A stretch of 64,000 nt of DNA from Pseudogulbenkiania sp. (GCA_018260425.1 JAGLBD010000001.1:62001-126000); one strand, 5' to 3'; counted from the first letter of the stretch, positions 55,842 through 64,000 are shown. The notes: generated by a model from the sequence alone, not told the origin. Program-made: numbers and translations.

Positions 55842-57532
55842 TGAGTTTCCTTGTTATGGGCCGACAGGGGAAGGGTCAGGACAAAGGTGCTGCCATGCCC
55901 AAGGGTCGATTCGACGGTCAGGGTGCCGCTCATCAGTTCTGCGAACTGGCGGCTAAGTGCCAGCCCGAGGCCGGCCCCGCCTTTTTCCCGGTCGATAAAG
56001 CCTTCCAGTTGCCGGAATTTCTCGAAGATCAACGGGATATCGTTGGCAGCAATGCCGGGGCCGGTGTCGCGGACCCGTATGGCAATCGTCTCTCCACGGC
56101 GTTCGGCACTCAGGTGGATACTGCCTTCGGCAGTAAATTTAAGGGCGTTATGGACCAGATTATTCATGATTTGCCGGATGCGCAACGGATCGCACTGCAG
56201 GGTTTCCGGCAGATCCGGGCGCAGGGAATAATCAAAAACCAGTGATTTGCGTTGGGCTTCGGGGAGGTGGGCCGCGTGAGTTTGCTGAATCAAGGCAACG
56301 ATATTGACCGGTTGGATATCGAGGGTCATCTTGCCGGCTTCGATTTTGGCCAGGTCGAGAATCGAGTTCACCAGTTGCAGTAAATGCTGGCCACTTGTTC
56401 CAATTGTCTTTGCGTATTCTTTCAGATTGTCATCGTCAACGCTGTCATCGAGTAATTCGGCATAGCCGATGATGCCGTTGAGGGGGGTCCTCAACTCGTG
56501 TGATACCGAGGCCAGAAATTCGGATTTCAGGCGGTTGGCTTCTTCGGCCTTTTGTCGTGAAAGTTCCAGCTCGTGACCAATGCGGGCCTGGCGGGTAATC
56601 AGCCGGGTCGTCAAAATGGCAAAGACCAGCAGGATCAGGCTGAACAAGGCCCCGAAGGCTTCGTAGAGATACACCCGGTTGTTGAAGTCGCGCATCGCCT
56701 CGTCATTGGAGACGCCAATAATGGCAAACAGCGGATAATCCGGTAGTTTGCGGAAGGCGAAGGTGCGGTAGATGTTGTCGACCAGGCTGCGGGTTTCGTA
56801 AAACCCCTCTTCCTGTTTTTGCGCGAGCTTGAGCACTGGCGAGTCGGGCAGTTTTTGTCCAACGCTGACGTTTTGTCCCGAACGTCTGGCCCGTACTACG
56901 CCATCCTGCCCCAGCAGGGTGATGACACCTTGTTTGCCAAGATCGACTTCACTGTACAGATTGGTGAAGTAATAGGGGTCAAGCGATACCACCACCACGC
57001 CACCAAAACTGCCGTCGGCCTTGTTGATCCGCCGGGAGAGCTGGATCGACCATTTGCCGCTGGCGCGGCCCAGCACCGGCTTGCTGACGAACAGGCAATT
57101 GCAGTCGTGTGCGATGTGGACCTTGAAGTGTTCGCGATCATGCAGATCGATGACTTTGTGCTTGGGCAGGTTACTGAGAATGTACATGCCGTTTTCGTCG
57201 ATGACCCCCAACTGATTGAACAGCTTGCTGATGATCATCCCTTCGCGGACATACTGCTGGATATCAATGCTTTTACCCTGTTTTTCGTACTGGAATTTAA
57301 GGAAGAGTACGGCCTGATCAACGCTCTTCAAGGTACGCAGGGTATGTTCCTGCACCATGCGGGCAAGATTCAGGTTATTACGCCGCAGCGTCTCCTTCTC
57401 TTGCCGTTCTTCAGTGTGGATTTTGTAGGAAATCCCGATGGCAATCAGCAAGAACAGGGTGAGGGTAAAGCCCCAGACCAGCCAGAAACCCGCCGGTCGC
57501 CGGTCGGGTTGATAGTCACGAGATGTCTTCAT
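55838..57532 (-). CDS. Membrane-bound sensor histidine kinase with periplasmic cache-like domain
   Basis: 564 residues. Helix 1 at about 15-36, a periplasmic sensor (40-285) of the dCache/PDC type (e.g. GMYILSNLPKHKVIDLHDREHF, GVVVVSLDPYYF), helix 2 (293-309), then a dimerisation domain with phospho-His345 in SVSHELRTPLNGIIGY and an ATPase domain with N-box NLVHNALKFT, G1 DTGPGIAAND and G2 GAGLGLALSR. No receiver is attached; the partner is the next gene. Signal unknown. Confidence 0.94.
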   Translation of the reverse strand: MKTSRDYQPDRRPAGFWLVWGFTLTLFLLIAIGISYKIHTEERQEKETLRRNNLNLARMVQEHTLRTLKSVDQAVLFLKFQYEKQGKSIDIQQYVREGMIISKLFNQLGVIDENGMYILSNLPKHKVIDLHDREHFKVHIAHDCNCLFVSKPVLGRASGKWSIQLSRRINKADGSFGGVVVVSLDPYYFTNLYSEVDLGKQGVITLLGQDGVVRARRSGQNVSVGQKLPDSPVLKLAQKQEEGFYETRSLVDNIYRTFAFRKLPDYPLFAIIGVSNDEAMRDFNNRVYLYEAFGALFSLILLVFAILTTRLITRQARIGHELELSRQKAEEANRLKSEFLASVSHELRTPLNGIIGYAELLDDSVDDDNLKEYAKTIGTSGQHLLQLVNSILDLAKIEAGKMTLDIQPVNIVALIQQTHAAHLPEAQRKSLVFDYSLRPDLPETLQCDPLRIRQIMNNLVHNALKFTAEGSIHLSAERRGETIAIRVRDTGPGIAANDIPLIFEKFRQLEGFIDREKGGAGLGLALSRQFAELMSGTLTVESTLGHGSTFVLTLPLSAHNKETQ

Positions 57533-57604
57533 GGTGGCTCGTTATCGAGTGCTGTTGAAAGAAGTCTAGCGCATCACTGCGATAACGGCATGGATGGGCA
57601 ATGA

Positions 57605-59713
57605 TCAGCGCACGACTTCGAAAGCCTGGGGGTGCAAAATGCGTCGAGCCGTTCGTACCAGTGCGTAGGCGCTGTGTGGCAAGTTGACGATATTGGGATC
57701 GCTGGCCGGCAGCGCTTCATCGGGTTCGTCTATCACGGCTTCAGGCGCGATCAGGCTTGTCAGCAATTGCTCAGCCTGTCGCAAGGCCTGTTCGGCGGCG
57801 GGCCGACAGGCCGGTTCTGTTTTCAACAGATGCGCCAGCGACGCAATTTCGGCAGCCAGTTGCTGACCCTGCAGCAAGACCCTGCGTACATCACCGGGCA
57901 ACAGCTGCCGTGAGTCCGGTTCAAGAATCATCCGGGCATGGGCGGCGGACAGGGTGCCCAAGGCCAGCAACATTTCGCGCCGGGCCAGACGGTAGTCCAG
58001 TTCGCTGTCGGCCGATAGCGTGCGGGTGATGGCCAGATACTCACGAAAACTGTTCAGTAAGGCCTGCAATTGCGGGCGGATCAGTCGGCTTTCCCAAAAC
58101 GGGAACAGATAGGCGGCACTCAAGGCGATAACGGCGCCGATGCCGGTGTCCATCAGACGGATATAGGCCAGATGGAAGTCGGCGGGAACCAGCAAGTGGT
58201 AGAACAGCACGACTTCGATCGACGTGAAAAACACGCTCAACATGTAATTGCGCTGCATCAGGCTCAAGCTGATCAGCAGGCTGGCCAGCATCAAGACAAA
58301 CTGTGCAACCACGCCAGGTTGGGCCATCAGGAACAGAACGGCAATGCCGCAGCCCGCCAGAGTGCCTTTGAGCCGTAACATGCCGCGTTCGCGGCTTTGA
58401 CCAAACCCCGGGCGTAACGCGACCATCACCGTCAGCAGGATCCAGTTGCCATGGTCGGCGGAGATGGCCCGGGTGGCAGCCAGGGCAACACACATGGCGA
58501 AGGTAAAGCGCAAGGCATAGCGCAGTGCCTGATCGATCAGCCAGCGTTTCGGGCGCTGCCACAGGGTATGGCGTGGCCGAAAGCGTGAGATCACCGAGGT
58601 AATGGCCAGCGGTGTGGTGTTGCTGGTGGACAGCATGTCGGCATGCAGTTTGTCGACCATCTCCTTGACCTGCCAGGCACGGGTCAGGCTGGTCTGCAAG
58701 GCGTGCCATGCAGCAGGATGCTGTGTGGCAATTCCGGCAGATTCGGCTTCGCGCAATTCGAACGTGAGTGCGGTCAGTTCGGCACGGGTATTGTGATAGG
58801 GGCGGATGGAGCGTTTCAGGACCACGGCTTCGGCAATGCGATCGACTTCCCGGGCATTCTTGTCCAGCAGGTCGCGCAAGAAGATCAGGCTGTCATTGCC
58901 GGCAAATTGCTCACGCAATAGTTCGAAGTCGGTCTGCGAGGACAGCACCATGTCGTGCAGATCGACGACATCGACAAACAGGTTGAATTGTCTGAGCCGT
59001 TCAAGGTCGATCTCGGAGAGATGGCGGCCTCGCAGGTCGTTGAGCAATAAGTCCCGAACCATCTGCTGGCTGTCCTGTACGGCCAGTTGGCGTTGCAATA
59101 ACTGCTGATAGCACTGCTCCAGCGAGATATCCGGATCGTAACAGTGTGATCGGGCTTCCAGATACGATGCGGTGGCAAACAGGCATTCGGCCAAGGCACG
59201 CCGGTGAGTATGGTGGCGGGTTAGCCGCGCGAACAGCAGACTCCACGCCGCATAGCTGAAGCTACCTGCGCAGAGCCCGCCCAGATAAGGGATCACGGCA
59301 TGGGTGGTGCTGTCGTGCAAGGTGAGCCCGAGGATCATCACCAATACCGCGTTGAGTCCCATCAGCGAAGCTCGTGCGCCGAATACCATGGCAAAGGCGC
59401 CGGCAAAGCTGATCAGCGGTACGACGAGCCACAGCAATTGCGGATAATCCTGAGTCAGGGCCGTGATGCTGGCACTGACGAACACCACTATGCTGCAACC
59501 GGCCAACTCGCGCAGTTTGATGGTGAAGCTGGAGGGCTGCGTGTCGATCAATGCCACGCACAGGGAACCGACGGCACAGGCTAAACCGGCAAGATTAAGT
59601 CCGAAAGCAAAGATCAGCAGCGAGGAGGGCAGGACGATGCCTAGTGTCATGCGAACTGCGCTAAAAATATGCTGACTATATAGATACTTACGGATGTCTT
59701 GAAGCGACGACAT
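57605..59713 (-). CDS. FUSC family membrane protein (YccS-like)
   Basis: 702 residues from ATG 59713, or 714 from ATG 59749. Two clusters of about six membrane helices (about 15-180 and 395-530) separated by a large soluble domain and a C-terminal soluble domain, the layout of YccS/YhfK and aromatic-acid/fusaric-acid efflux relatives. It may export aromatic acids or keep the membrane stable; the substrate is unknown. 72 bases before the histidine kinase gene, which may be co-transcribed. Confidence 0.88.
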   Translation of the reverse strand: MSSLQDIRKYLYSQHIFSAVRMTLGIVLPSSLLIFAFGLNLAGLACAVGSLCVALIDTQPSSFTIKLRELAGCSIVVFVSASITALTQDYPQLLWLVVPLISFAGAFAMVFGARASLMGLNAVLVMILGLTLHDSTTHAVIPYLGGLCAGSFSYAAWSLLFARLTRHHTHRRALAECLFATASYLEARSHCYDPDISLEQCYQQLLQRQLAVQDSQQMVRDLLLNDLRGRHLSEIDLERLRQFNLFVDVVDLHDMVLSSQTDFELLREQFAGNDSLIFLRDLLDKNAREVDRIAEAVVLKRSIRPYHNTRAELTALTFELREAESAGIATQHPAAWHALQTSLTRAWQVKEMVDKLHADMLSTSNTTPLAITSVISRFRPRHTLWQRPKRWLIDQALRYALRFTFAMCVALAATRAISADHGNWILLTVMVALRPGFGQSRERGMLRLKGTLAGCGIAVLFLMAQPGVVAQFVLMLASLLISLSLMQRNYMLSVFFTSIEVVLFYHLLVPADFHLAYIRLMDTGIGAVIALSAAYLFPFWESRLIRPQLQALLNSFREYLAITRTLSADSELDYRLARREMLLALGTLSAAHARMILEPDSRQLLPGDVRRVLLQGQQLAAEIASLAHLLKTEPACRPAAEQALRQAEQLLTSLIAPEAVIDEPDEALPASDPNIVNLPHSAYALVRTARRILHPQAFEVVR

Positions 59714-59785
59714 GAAGGCAAAATCCGCTGCGGAGAATGGGCCAAGCATAGCTGGAATAGCCTCGAATAACCAATTTCTCGCTGT

Positions 59786-59805
59786 TTTACCCGTGTACGG
59801 GTAAA
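59786..59805. promoter_or_regulatory. Perfect 20-bp palindrome between the FUSC and GGDEF genes
   Basis: TTTACCCGT-GT-ACGGGTAAA has 9-bp perfect arms. It lies 73 bases upstream of the FUSC start (reverse strand) and 87 bases before the GGDEF gene. Its size and symmetry suit a dimeric repressor (TetR-, MarR- or GntR-type). No regulator of that kind is encoded next to it. Confidence 0.6.
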
Positions 59806-59810
59806 TGGAC

Positions 59811-59838
59811 TTGCTTTAGTGCTGTCCGGGCATAGAGT
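59811..59838 (+). promoter_or_regulatory. Candidate promoter of the GGDEF gene
   Basis: TTGCTT (59811-59816) and TAGAGT (59833-59838), 16-bp spacer, directly after the 20-bp palindrome. Sites of this kind just upstream of the -35 often act as activator or repressor sites. Confidence 0.35.
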
Positions 59839-59891
59839 AAACAACAGGGGCTGCAGCGACGTTGTGGTAGGCCGGAGGCAGGGAGCGGGTG

Positions 59892-60689
59892 ATGAAAAAC
59901 GACGTGAACGGGTTACTGTGGCGGATGCTAAACCCCTTGTTGCAGCACGCTCCGCTGTTGCTGGCGGTGTTTGACGAGACTGACCGGCTGGTCTACTGCA
60001 GTGACGCTTTCGCCCGGGCCTTTCGCGTGACAGAAAACGCGTCGCTGCAACGGTCCGCGTTCACCCGGAGTGATGTGCCGCACGGTATCGGCGCGTCAGA
60101 GGTCATTGAAGTGGTGCTGCCGAATGGTCAGTGTGTCAGCATGAGCGAAACGCAGGCGCAGGGTTGGCGCTTGTGGGTGGGGATGGATAGCGTGCACGAG
60201 GCAGAACCGCCCGTGGTGGAAACCGATCCCCTGACGGGCACGTGTACCCGTCGGCAAGTGCTGTTCCGCCTGGAGCACCTGATGCTGGAGCACACCCCGC
60301 TGTGCCTTGCCATGCTGGATATCGACCATTTCAAACGGATCAACGATGAATTGGGTCATACGGCGGGAGATGAGGTGCTCCGGCATTTCTCTCGGGAGAT
60401 TCTGACCCGGATCCGCCGGGACGATTGTTTTGGACGAAGTGGCGCCGAGCAGTTCTTGTTGATCCTGCGGGAGGTCGATCTACAGTCCGCCATGAAAGTG
60501 CTGGCTCGCATCCTGGCATCGGTGCGCAGCGCCCACCCGCTCAGACACCATCCGCGTTTCAGTTACAGCTGTTCGATAGGACTGGCCAAACGGCAGGGCA
60601 ACGATACGGTCGAGAGTCTCCTCGCCCGGGCAGAGCAGGCCCTGGCGTTGTCCAGGCAAGGCGGAGGGGATCGCATCGCCCATCTTTAA
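59892..60689 (+). CDS. GGDEF-like protein with degenerate signature
   Basis: 265 residues. An N-terminal PAS-like region (about 20-100; LLAVFDETDRLVYCSDAFARAF) is followed by a GGDEF-type domain starting at TDPLTGTCTRRQVL with the metal Asp in MLDIDHFKRINDELGHTAGDEVL. The signature is GAEQF (184-188) instead of GGDEF, so diguanylate cyclase activity is doubtful; it could still bind GTP or c-di-GMP, or act as a regulator. No signal peptide or membrane helix. GGGAG supports ATG 59892. Confidence 0.9.
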   Translation: MKNDVNGLLWRMLNPLLQHAPLLLAVFDETDRLVYCSDAFARAFRVTENASLQRSAFTRSDVPHGIGASEVIEVVLPNGQCVSMSETQAQGWRLWVGMDSVHEAEPPVVETDPLTGTCTRRQVLFRLEHLMLEHTPLCLAMLDIDHFKRINDELGHTAGDEVLRHFSREILTRIRRDDCFGRSGAEQFLLILREVDLQSAMKVLARILASVRSAHPLRHHPRFSYSCSIGLAKRQGNDTVESLLARAEQALALSRQGGGDRIAHL

Positions 60690-60708
60690 AAGACCTCGAA
60701 AGACCTCG
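60689..60708 (+). repeat. Tandem 10-bp direct repeat after the GGDEF gene
   Basis: AAAGACCTCG occurs twice in direct succession, starting at the last base of the stop codon. A short hairpin (GACGG...CCGTC, 60712-60729) follows. Probably incidental or a weak terminator region. Confidence 0.55.
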
Positions 60709-60838
60709 AGCGACGGTGCTGAGGCCGTCAAAACGAGAATTCGGTGAATGTATCGTCTACTCTGACATGGGGCCAGGCCTTACCTTGCTCTTGCCGGCCG
60801 ACAGTTTCGGCTATCTGTTTTGAACAGGAATCCATGTC

Positions 60839-61123
60839 ATGAGCCAATCTCGCAAAATGATTCACGCTGCAGCGGCCACTTTGCTGGCTGCCGGTGTTCT
60901 TGTTGCATCCTCTTCGTCGATGGCGGACGAAGCCAAGGAGAAGTGTTTCGGTGTTGCCAAGGCAGGGCAGAACGACTGTGGCAGCAAAGCCAGCAAACAT
61001 TCCTGCGCGGGGCAATCCAAGGTCGATCATGATCCGAATGATTTCAAACTGGTACCCAAGGGCAGTTGTGAAAAGATGGGCGGCAAGATGAGTCCGCCGG
61101 CTGCCGACATGATGAGCAAGTAA
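60839..61123 (+). CDS. bufA1: Bufferin-type metallophore precursor BufA1 (DUF2282)
   Basis: 94 residues: a Sec signal peptide (about 1-29, ending SSSSMA-DE) and a small mature part with Cys36, Cys47, Cys56 and Cys77. The segments [15 protein letters not shown] and HSCAGQSK with KGSCEKMGG match the DUF2282/BufA1 core. In bufferins, an MNIO enzyme and BufC convert such cysteines to modified residues that bind copper and other metals in the periplasm. AGGA precedes ATG 60839 at 9 bases. Head of bufA1-bufB-bufC-doxX. Modification here is inferred. Confidence 0.93.
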   Translation: MSQSRKMIHAAAATLLAAGVLVASSSSMADEAKEKCFGVAKAGQNDCGSKASKHSCAGQSKVDHDPNDFKLVPKGSCEKMGGKMSPPAADMMSK

Positions 61124-61137
61124 GCTGGAATCACATC

Positions 61138-61998
61138 ATGCCCACTCTTGACGTGTCGGAGGGTTTGCCGGTGAAAGCAGGCATCGGTTTGCGCGCTCCC
61201 CATCTGGCTCAGGTGCGGGAACAGCTGCCCGATGTTGCGTGGTTCGAAGTCCACAGCGAAAACTGGTTTGCCGAAGGTGGACCGGTTGCCACGGTGCTGG
61301 ACGAGATACGCCGCCACTATCCGCTGTCTCTGCACGGGGTGGGTATGTCTCTTGGTGGCGCAGATGACCTGGACCGGGATCATCTGCGCCGGCTCAAGAC
61401 ACTGGTCGAGCGTGTCGACCCTGTTGCCGTATCGGAGCACCTTTGCTGGTCGGCGATCGGGGGACGTTTTTTGAATGACTTGCTTCCCTTGCCCTACAGC
61501 CATGAGGCGCTGGAGCGAGTGTGTGTCCATATCGATCAGGTACAGGAAACCCTGGGGCGCACCATTCTGGTCGAGAATGTGTCGAGCTATCTGGTGTTGT
61601 TGCCGGACGATATGCCGGAGTGGGAGTTTGTCGCCGAAGCCACTCGCCGTACCGGCTGCGAATTGCTGCTGGACATCAACAATATTCAGGTCTGCGCCCA
61701 CAATCATGGTTACGATGCCGAACGCTATCTCGAGGGAATTCCGCCGGGACGGGTACGGGAAATCCATCTGGCAGGCTATGAGGAAGTCGATGGCATTCTG
61801 GTGGATACCCATTCCCGTCCGGTGTCATCCGAGGTTTGGAGCCTATACCGCAAAGCCTTGCAACGTTTCGGTCCGCAAGCCACGCTGATCGAGTGGGATC
61901 AGTCCATTCCGGATTTCGAGGTGCTGCAAGCCGAGGCGGCGCAGGCACAGGGTTATCTGGACGCCGTGAGGGAGAGGGGTCATGCCATCGCTGCGTGA
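61138..61998 (+). CDS. bufB: MNIO family bufferin-modifying enzyme BufB (DUF692)
   Basis: 286 residues, TIM-barrel multinuclear non-heme iron oxidative enzyme. Ligand-bearing motifs: SLHGVGMSLGG, SEHLCWSAIGG, ENVSSYLVL, LLLDINNIQVCAHNHG, EIHLAGYEEV and DTHSRPVSSEVW. It oxidises Cys residues of the precursor, with BufC. 14 bases after bufA1; overlaps bufC by 17 bases. Confidence 0.95.
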   Translation: MPTLDVSEGLPVKAGIGLRAPHLAQVREQLPDVAWFEVHSENWFAEGGPVATVLDEIRRHYPLSLHGVGMSLGGADDLDRDHLRRLKTLVERVDPVAVSEHLCWSAIGGRFLNDLLPLPYSHEALERVCVHIDQVQETLGRTILVENVSSYLVLLPDDMPEWEFVAEATRRTGCELLLDINNIQVCAHNHGYDAERYLEGIPPGRVREIHLAGYEEVDGILVDTHSRPVSSEVWSLYRKALQRFGPQATLIEWDQSIPDFEVLQAEAAQAQGYLDAVRERGHAIAA

Positions 61999-62740
61999 AG
62001 TTCAAGGTGATTTTGCTGCAGCGATGTTTGCGCAAGACCCCGATGCCATGGCCCGGCTGTTAGGGCATTGCCGGAGTCCCGATGAAAAAACCCTGCGGGG
62101 CATCGTGGCGTATCAGGACAGTATTCTGACCAATCTGGCCATGGCGGTACAGACCAGCTATCCGCTGATCGAAGTGATCGTCGGCAGTGAATTCCTGGCT
62201 GCGGCGGCCCGTAGCCATGCCCGGCAGTATCCCAGCCGCAGTGCCGACCTGAACCGCTACGGGCATGATTTTGCCGAGTTTATCGAGTGCTTTGCTCCAG
62301 CGGCTTCCTTGCCCTATCTGGGGGATGTTGCCCGTCTGGAATGGAGTGTTCAGCAAGTAGGTCTCGCGGCGGACGCCCCGCCCTCCGACCTGTCCGGATT
62401 GTTGTCTACCGCGCCGGACACGTGGGGCGAGTTGCGGTTCCGGCTAGACCCGGCTCATGCCGTGCTGCGTTCTTCATGGCCAGTGTGGCGGCTGTGGGAA
62501 GTGAACCAGACCGGTTACGATGGCGATCCCGTTGTCGATTTCAGTGAAGCCCAGTCTGTTCTGGTGCGGCGCAGTTCTGCCGTTGTTGTGGAGAAGCTGG
62601 AAGACACCGAAGCCGCCGTGCTGGCGAGTCTGGGCCAGGGTGCCAGTCTTGAGGCTGCATTGGAGGAGAGGGAGGAGTTCGACCTGTCGGTTTTCCTGCA
62701 GCGTCATATTACCTCCGGTCTGATACGCGGGACTTATTGA
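61982..62740 (+). CDS. bufC: Bufferin precursor-recognition protein BufC (DUF2063)
   Basis: 252 residues. The N-terminal DUF2063 domain (REVQGDFAAAMFAQDPDAMARLL, DSILTNLAMAVQTSYPLIEVIVG) is often named DNA-binding in databases, but in MNIO systems it serves as the RiPP-recognition partner of BufB. PYLGDVARLEWSVQQVGLAAD is a conserved block in the middle. The C-terminal part is winged-helix-like. ATG 61982 overlaps bufB, which indicates coupled translation. Confidence 0.92.
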   Translation: MPSLREVQGDFAAAMFAQDPDAMARLLGHCRSPDEKTLRGIVAYQDSILTNLAMAVQTSYPLIEVIVGSEFLAAAARSHARQYPSRSADLNRYGHDFAEFIECFAPAASLPYLGDVARLEWSVQQVGLAADAPPSDLSGLLSTAPDTWGELRFRLDPAHAVLRSSWPVWRLWEVNQTGYDGDPVVDFSEAQSVLVRRSSAVVVEKLEDTEAAVLASLGQGASLEAALEEREEFDLSVFLQRHITSGLIRGTY

Positions 62741-62753
62741 GGGGGATCGGATC

Positions 62754-63236
62754 ATGCAACATTCTGTTTGGTGCATGGCGTGTGCTCTGTACCGTGGCTG
62801 GATCTTTCCGGGGCCGTCTATCGAGCGCTGGCTGACACCTTTGTTTGGTCTGGCTGTGCGCTTGTATATTGCCGAGGTGTTTTTTCGGGCAGGGGTACTG
62901 AAGCTGGCCGACTGGTCGGCAACACTGGATTTGTTCTCCTATGTGTACGCGGTGCCTCTCTTGCCTCCCACGCTCGCCGCGTATATGGGAACGGCCGGCG
63001 AGGTCTGTCTTCCCGTCTTGCTGGTTCTGGGTTTGACGGGACGCTTTGCCGCGGCAGGATTGTTCGTCACCAATCTGATGGCGGCCATCTCCTTTCCCGA
63101 CATTTCCGAGCTGGGTCTGAAGGATCACTGGCTGTGGGGGAGTCTGTTGCTGGTGTGCCTCTTTTACGGGCCCGGCCGGCTTTCTCTGGATGCCTGGTTG
63201 TCCCGTCGCTTTGCCTGTGACCGGAGAAACGGATGA
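62754..63236 (+). CDS. DoxX family membrane protein
   Basis: 160 residues with about four membrane helices: LTPLFGLAVRLYIAEVFFRAGVLKL, the VYAVPLLPPTLAAYMGTAGEVCLPVLLVLGL region, and FAAAGLFVTNLMAAIS. DoxX members follow bufABC in many genomes; a role in handling redox or the modified product is only suspected. 13 bases after bufC, and ATGA-overlapped with the next gene. Confidence 0.9.
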   Translation: MQHSVWCMACALYRGWIFPGPSIERWLTPLFGLAVRLYIAEVFFRAGVLKLADWSATLDLFSYVYAVPLLPPTLAAYMGTAGEVCLPVLLVLGLTGRFAAAGLFVTNLMAAISFPDISELGLKDHWLWGSLLLVCLFYGPGRLSLDAWLSRRFACDRRNG

Positions 63237-64000
63237 GAGTCTTGCGTACGCTGAAGATAGGATCGCGCCTGGCGTTGGCCTTTGCCATCCTGCTGTTGCA
63301 GTTGCTGGCGGTGGCCGGGTTCAGTCTTGACCAGATGGTACGGCAGGAAGCCGTTACCCGTTCGATCGTCAATGAACTGGCCGTCCGGGTTGCGCTGGCA
63401 GATCAACTGCAGCGGCAGGCCCAGGGGGCCGCTCTGCCATTGCTGCAGTTGCTGGTGACCGAACGGCGCGAGGATCGGGTGCCGTTGTATGCGCGGATGG
63501 ATGCCGCCAACAACGCGGCCGATACCGCGTTGGCCAGCCTGCGCAAGGTCAATGAAGACCCTGCCGACAAGGTGGTGCTGGAGCAGTTGGTGGCATTGCG
63601 GGCAAGCTATGGCGACCTGTTTCGGGAAACGGTGGAGCAGATTGAACTGGGGGGGCCTGCCAGTGCCCTGGCACATTTCAACAGCAAGACCCAACCGGCA
63701 TTGGGGCGTTTGCTGGAGGCCTGCAATACGCTGGTCGCCCGTCAGCAGAGCGCCATGCGCAGTGGCCAGGAACAGCTGGAAGCTACGGCTGGGCATGCCC
63801 GGAATTTGATGGCGGCAATGACGATTGCAGCCGTGTTGCTGGGGGTTGTATTGGCTTGGGGCGTCACCCGGAGTATTACCCGTCCCTTGTCCAAGGCCGT
63901 CTCGTTTGCCAATTCGATTGCCCAGGGAGATCTTGCCGGGAGGATGTCGTTGGAGGGGAAGGATGAAATCTCTGCGTTGGCGGCAGCGTTGCAGTCCATG
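63233..64000 (+). CDS. Methyl-accepting chemotaxis protein or HAMP sensor, 3' truncated
   Basis: 256 residues visible; the frame is open to the window edge. First helix about 9-32 (IGSRLALAFAILLLQLLAVAGFSLDQM), a periplasmic four-helix-bundle (about 35-185), a second helix (MAAMTIAAVLLGVVLAWGV) and the start of a HAMP domain (SITRPLSKAVSFANSIAQGDLAGRMSLEGKDEISAL). The family (MCP versus a HAMP kinase or cyclase) depends on the missing part; a MCP is most likely. ATG overlaps the doxX stop, which puts a sensor in the bufferin operon. Confidence 0.82.
   Translation, partial: MRVLRTLKIGSRLALAFAILLLQLLAVAGFSLDQMVRQEAVTRSIVNELAVRVALADQLQRQAQGAALPLLQLLVTERREDRVPLYARMDAANNAADTALASLRKVNEDPADKVVLEQLVALRASYGDLFRETVEQIELGGPASALAHFNSKTQPALGRLLEACNTLVARQQSAMRSGQEQLEATAGHARNLMAAMTIAAVLLGVVLAWGVTRSITRPLSKAVSFANSIAQGDLAGRMSLEGKDEISALAAALQSM

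Noticed and set aside
60728..61030. 100-residue reverse frame over bufA1
   Set aside because: It is the antisense of a well-supported precursor gene and has no motif or start signal.

Overview
The window looks like a chromosomal segment of a moderately GC-rich betaproteobacterium, most likely in the Neisseriales (Chromobacteriaceae-like). The inference rests on the EpsF/EpsG/exosortase-B exopolysaccharide genes, the order hisGDCBHAFIE-hinT-tatABC, a ctaCDG-DUF2970-ctaE-SURF1-ctaAB-SCO oxidase cluster, and a sigma factor-DUF3619-DUF3106-RDD module. No rRNA, tRNA, CRISPR array, insertion sequence or prophage was seen.

Layout. 1-1443: the end of a lytic transglycosylase and an exported alpha/beta hydrolase. 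1444-14929: a long forward exopolysaccharide (EPS) locus with chain-length control (epsF, epsG), exosortase B and EpsI, GDP-L-fucose synthesis (gmd, fcl), a flippase, several glycosyltransferases, a polymerase-like membrane protein and a secreted GH5 glycosidase. The block at about 10.0-13.7 kb is clearly AT-richer than its surroundings. 15011-18819: a MarR regulator divergent from guanine deaminase, then the reverse-strand sigma/DUF3619/DUF3106/RDD module. 19449-21808: two more glycosyltransferases behind a long non-coding stretch. 22058-29365: branched-chain amino-acid genes (ilvI-ilvN-ilvC, leuA) around phospholipid genes (psd, pssA). 29465-31538: a GT9 glycosyltransferase divergent from bioD. 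31678-40732: aa3-type cytochrome c oxidase with its assembly and heme A genes, then a YcgR-like PilZ protein. 40884-49639: the histidine operon running into hinT, tatABC and a DUF2069 gene. 49612-59713, all reverse: a conserved small protein, a chemoreceptor, a TatD-type nuclease, a TonB-dependent receptor, a kinase/receiver pair and a FUSC-type membrane protein. 59892-64000: a GGDEF protein with a degenerate signature, then a bufferin operon (bufA1-bufB-bufC-doxX) whose last visible gene is a chemoreceptor cut by the window edge.

How the genes work together. The EPS genes would make a fucose-containing polymer, flip it, polymerise it under EpsF/EpsG control and perhaps trim it with the GH5 enzyme. 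The initiating sugar-phosphate transferase and the outer-membrane exporter are not here. The oxidase cluster holds structural subunits and most copper and heme maturation functions. The bufferin operon encodes a small cysteine-containing precursor and its MNIO/BufC modification pair.

The most unusual observations are: a 2-isopropylmalate synthase carrying an 84-residue helix-turn-helix-like N-terminal extension, with three copies of a GGACAAAAYGTC-like motif upstream and a plausible internal start; a small protein divergent from it with two copies of an RLVxISDKLRRLK repeat; an EpsG that has lost its P-loop; a GGDEF protein reading GAEQF; a perfect 20-bp palindrome between the FUSC and GGDEF genes; and a strong hairpin in the TonB-receptor leader.
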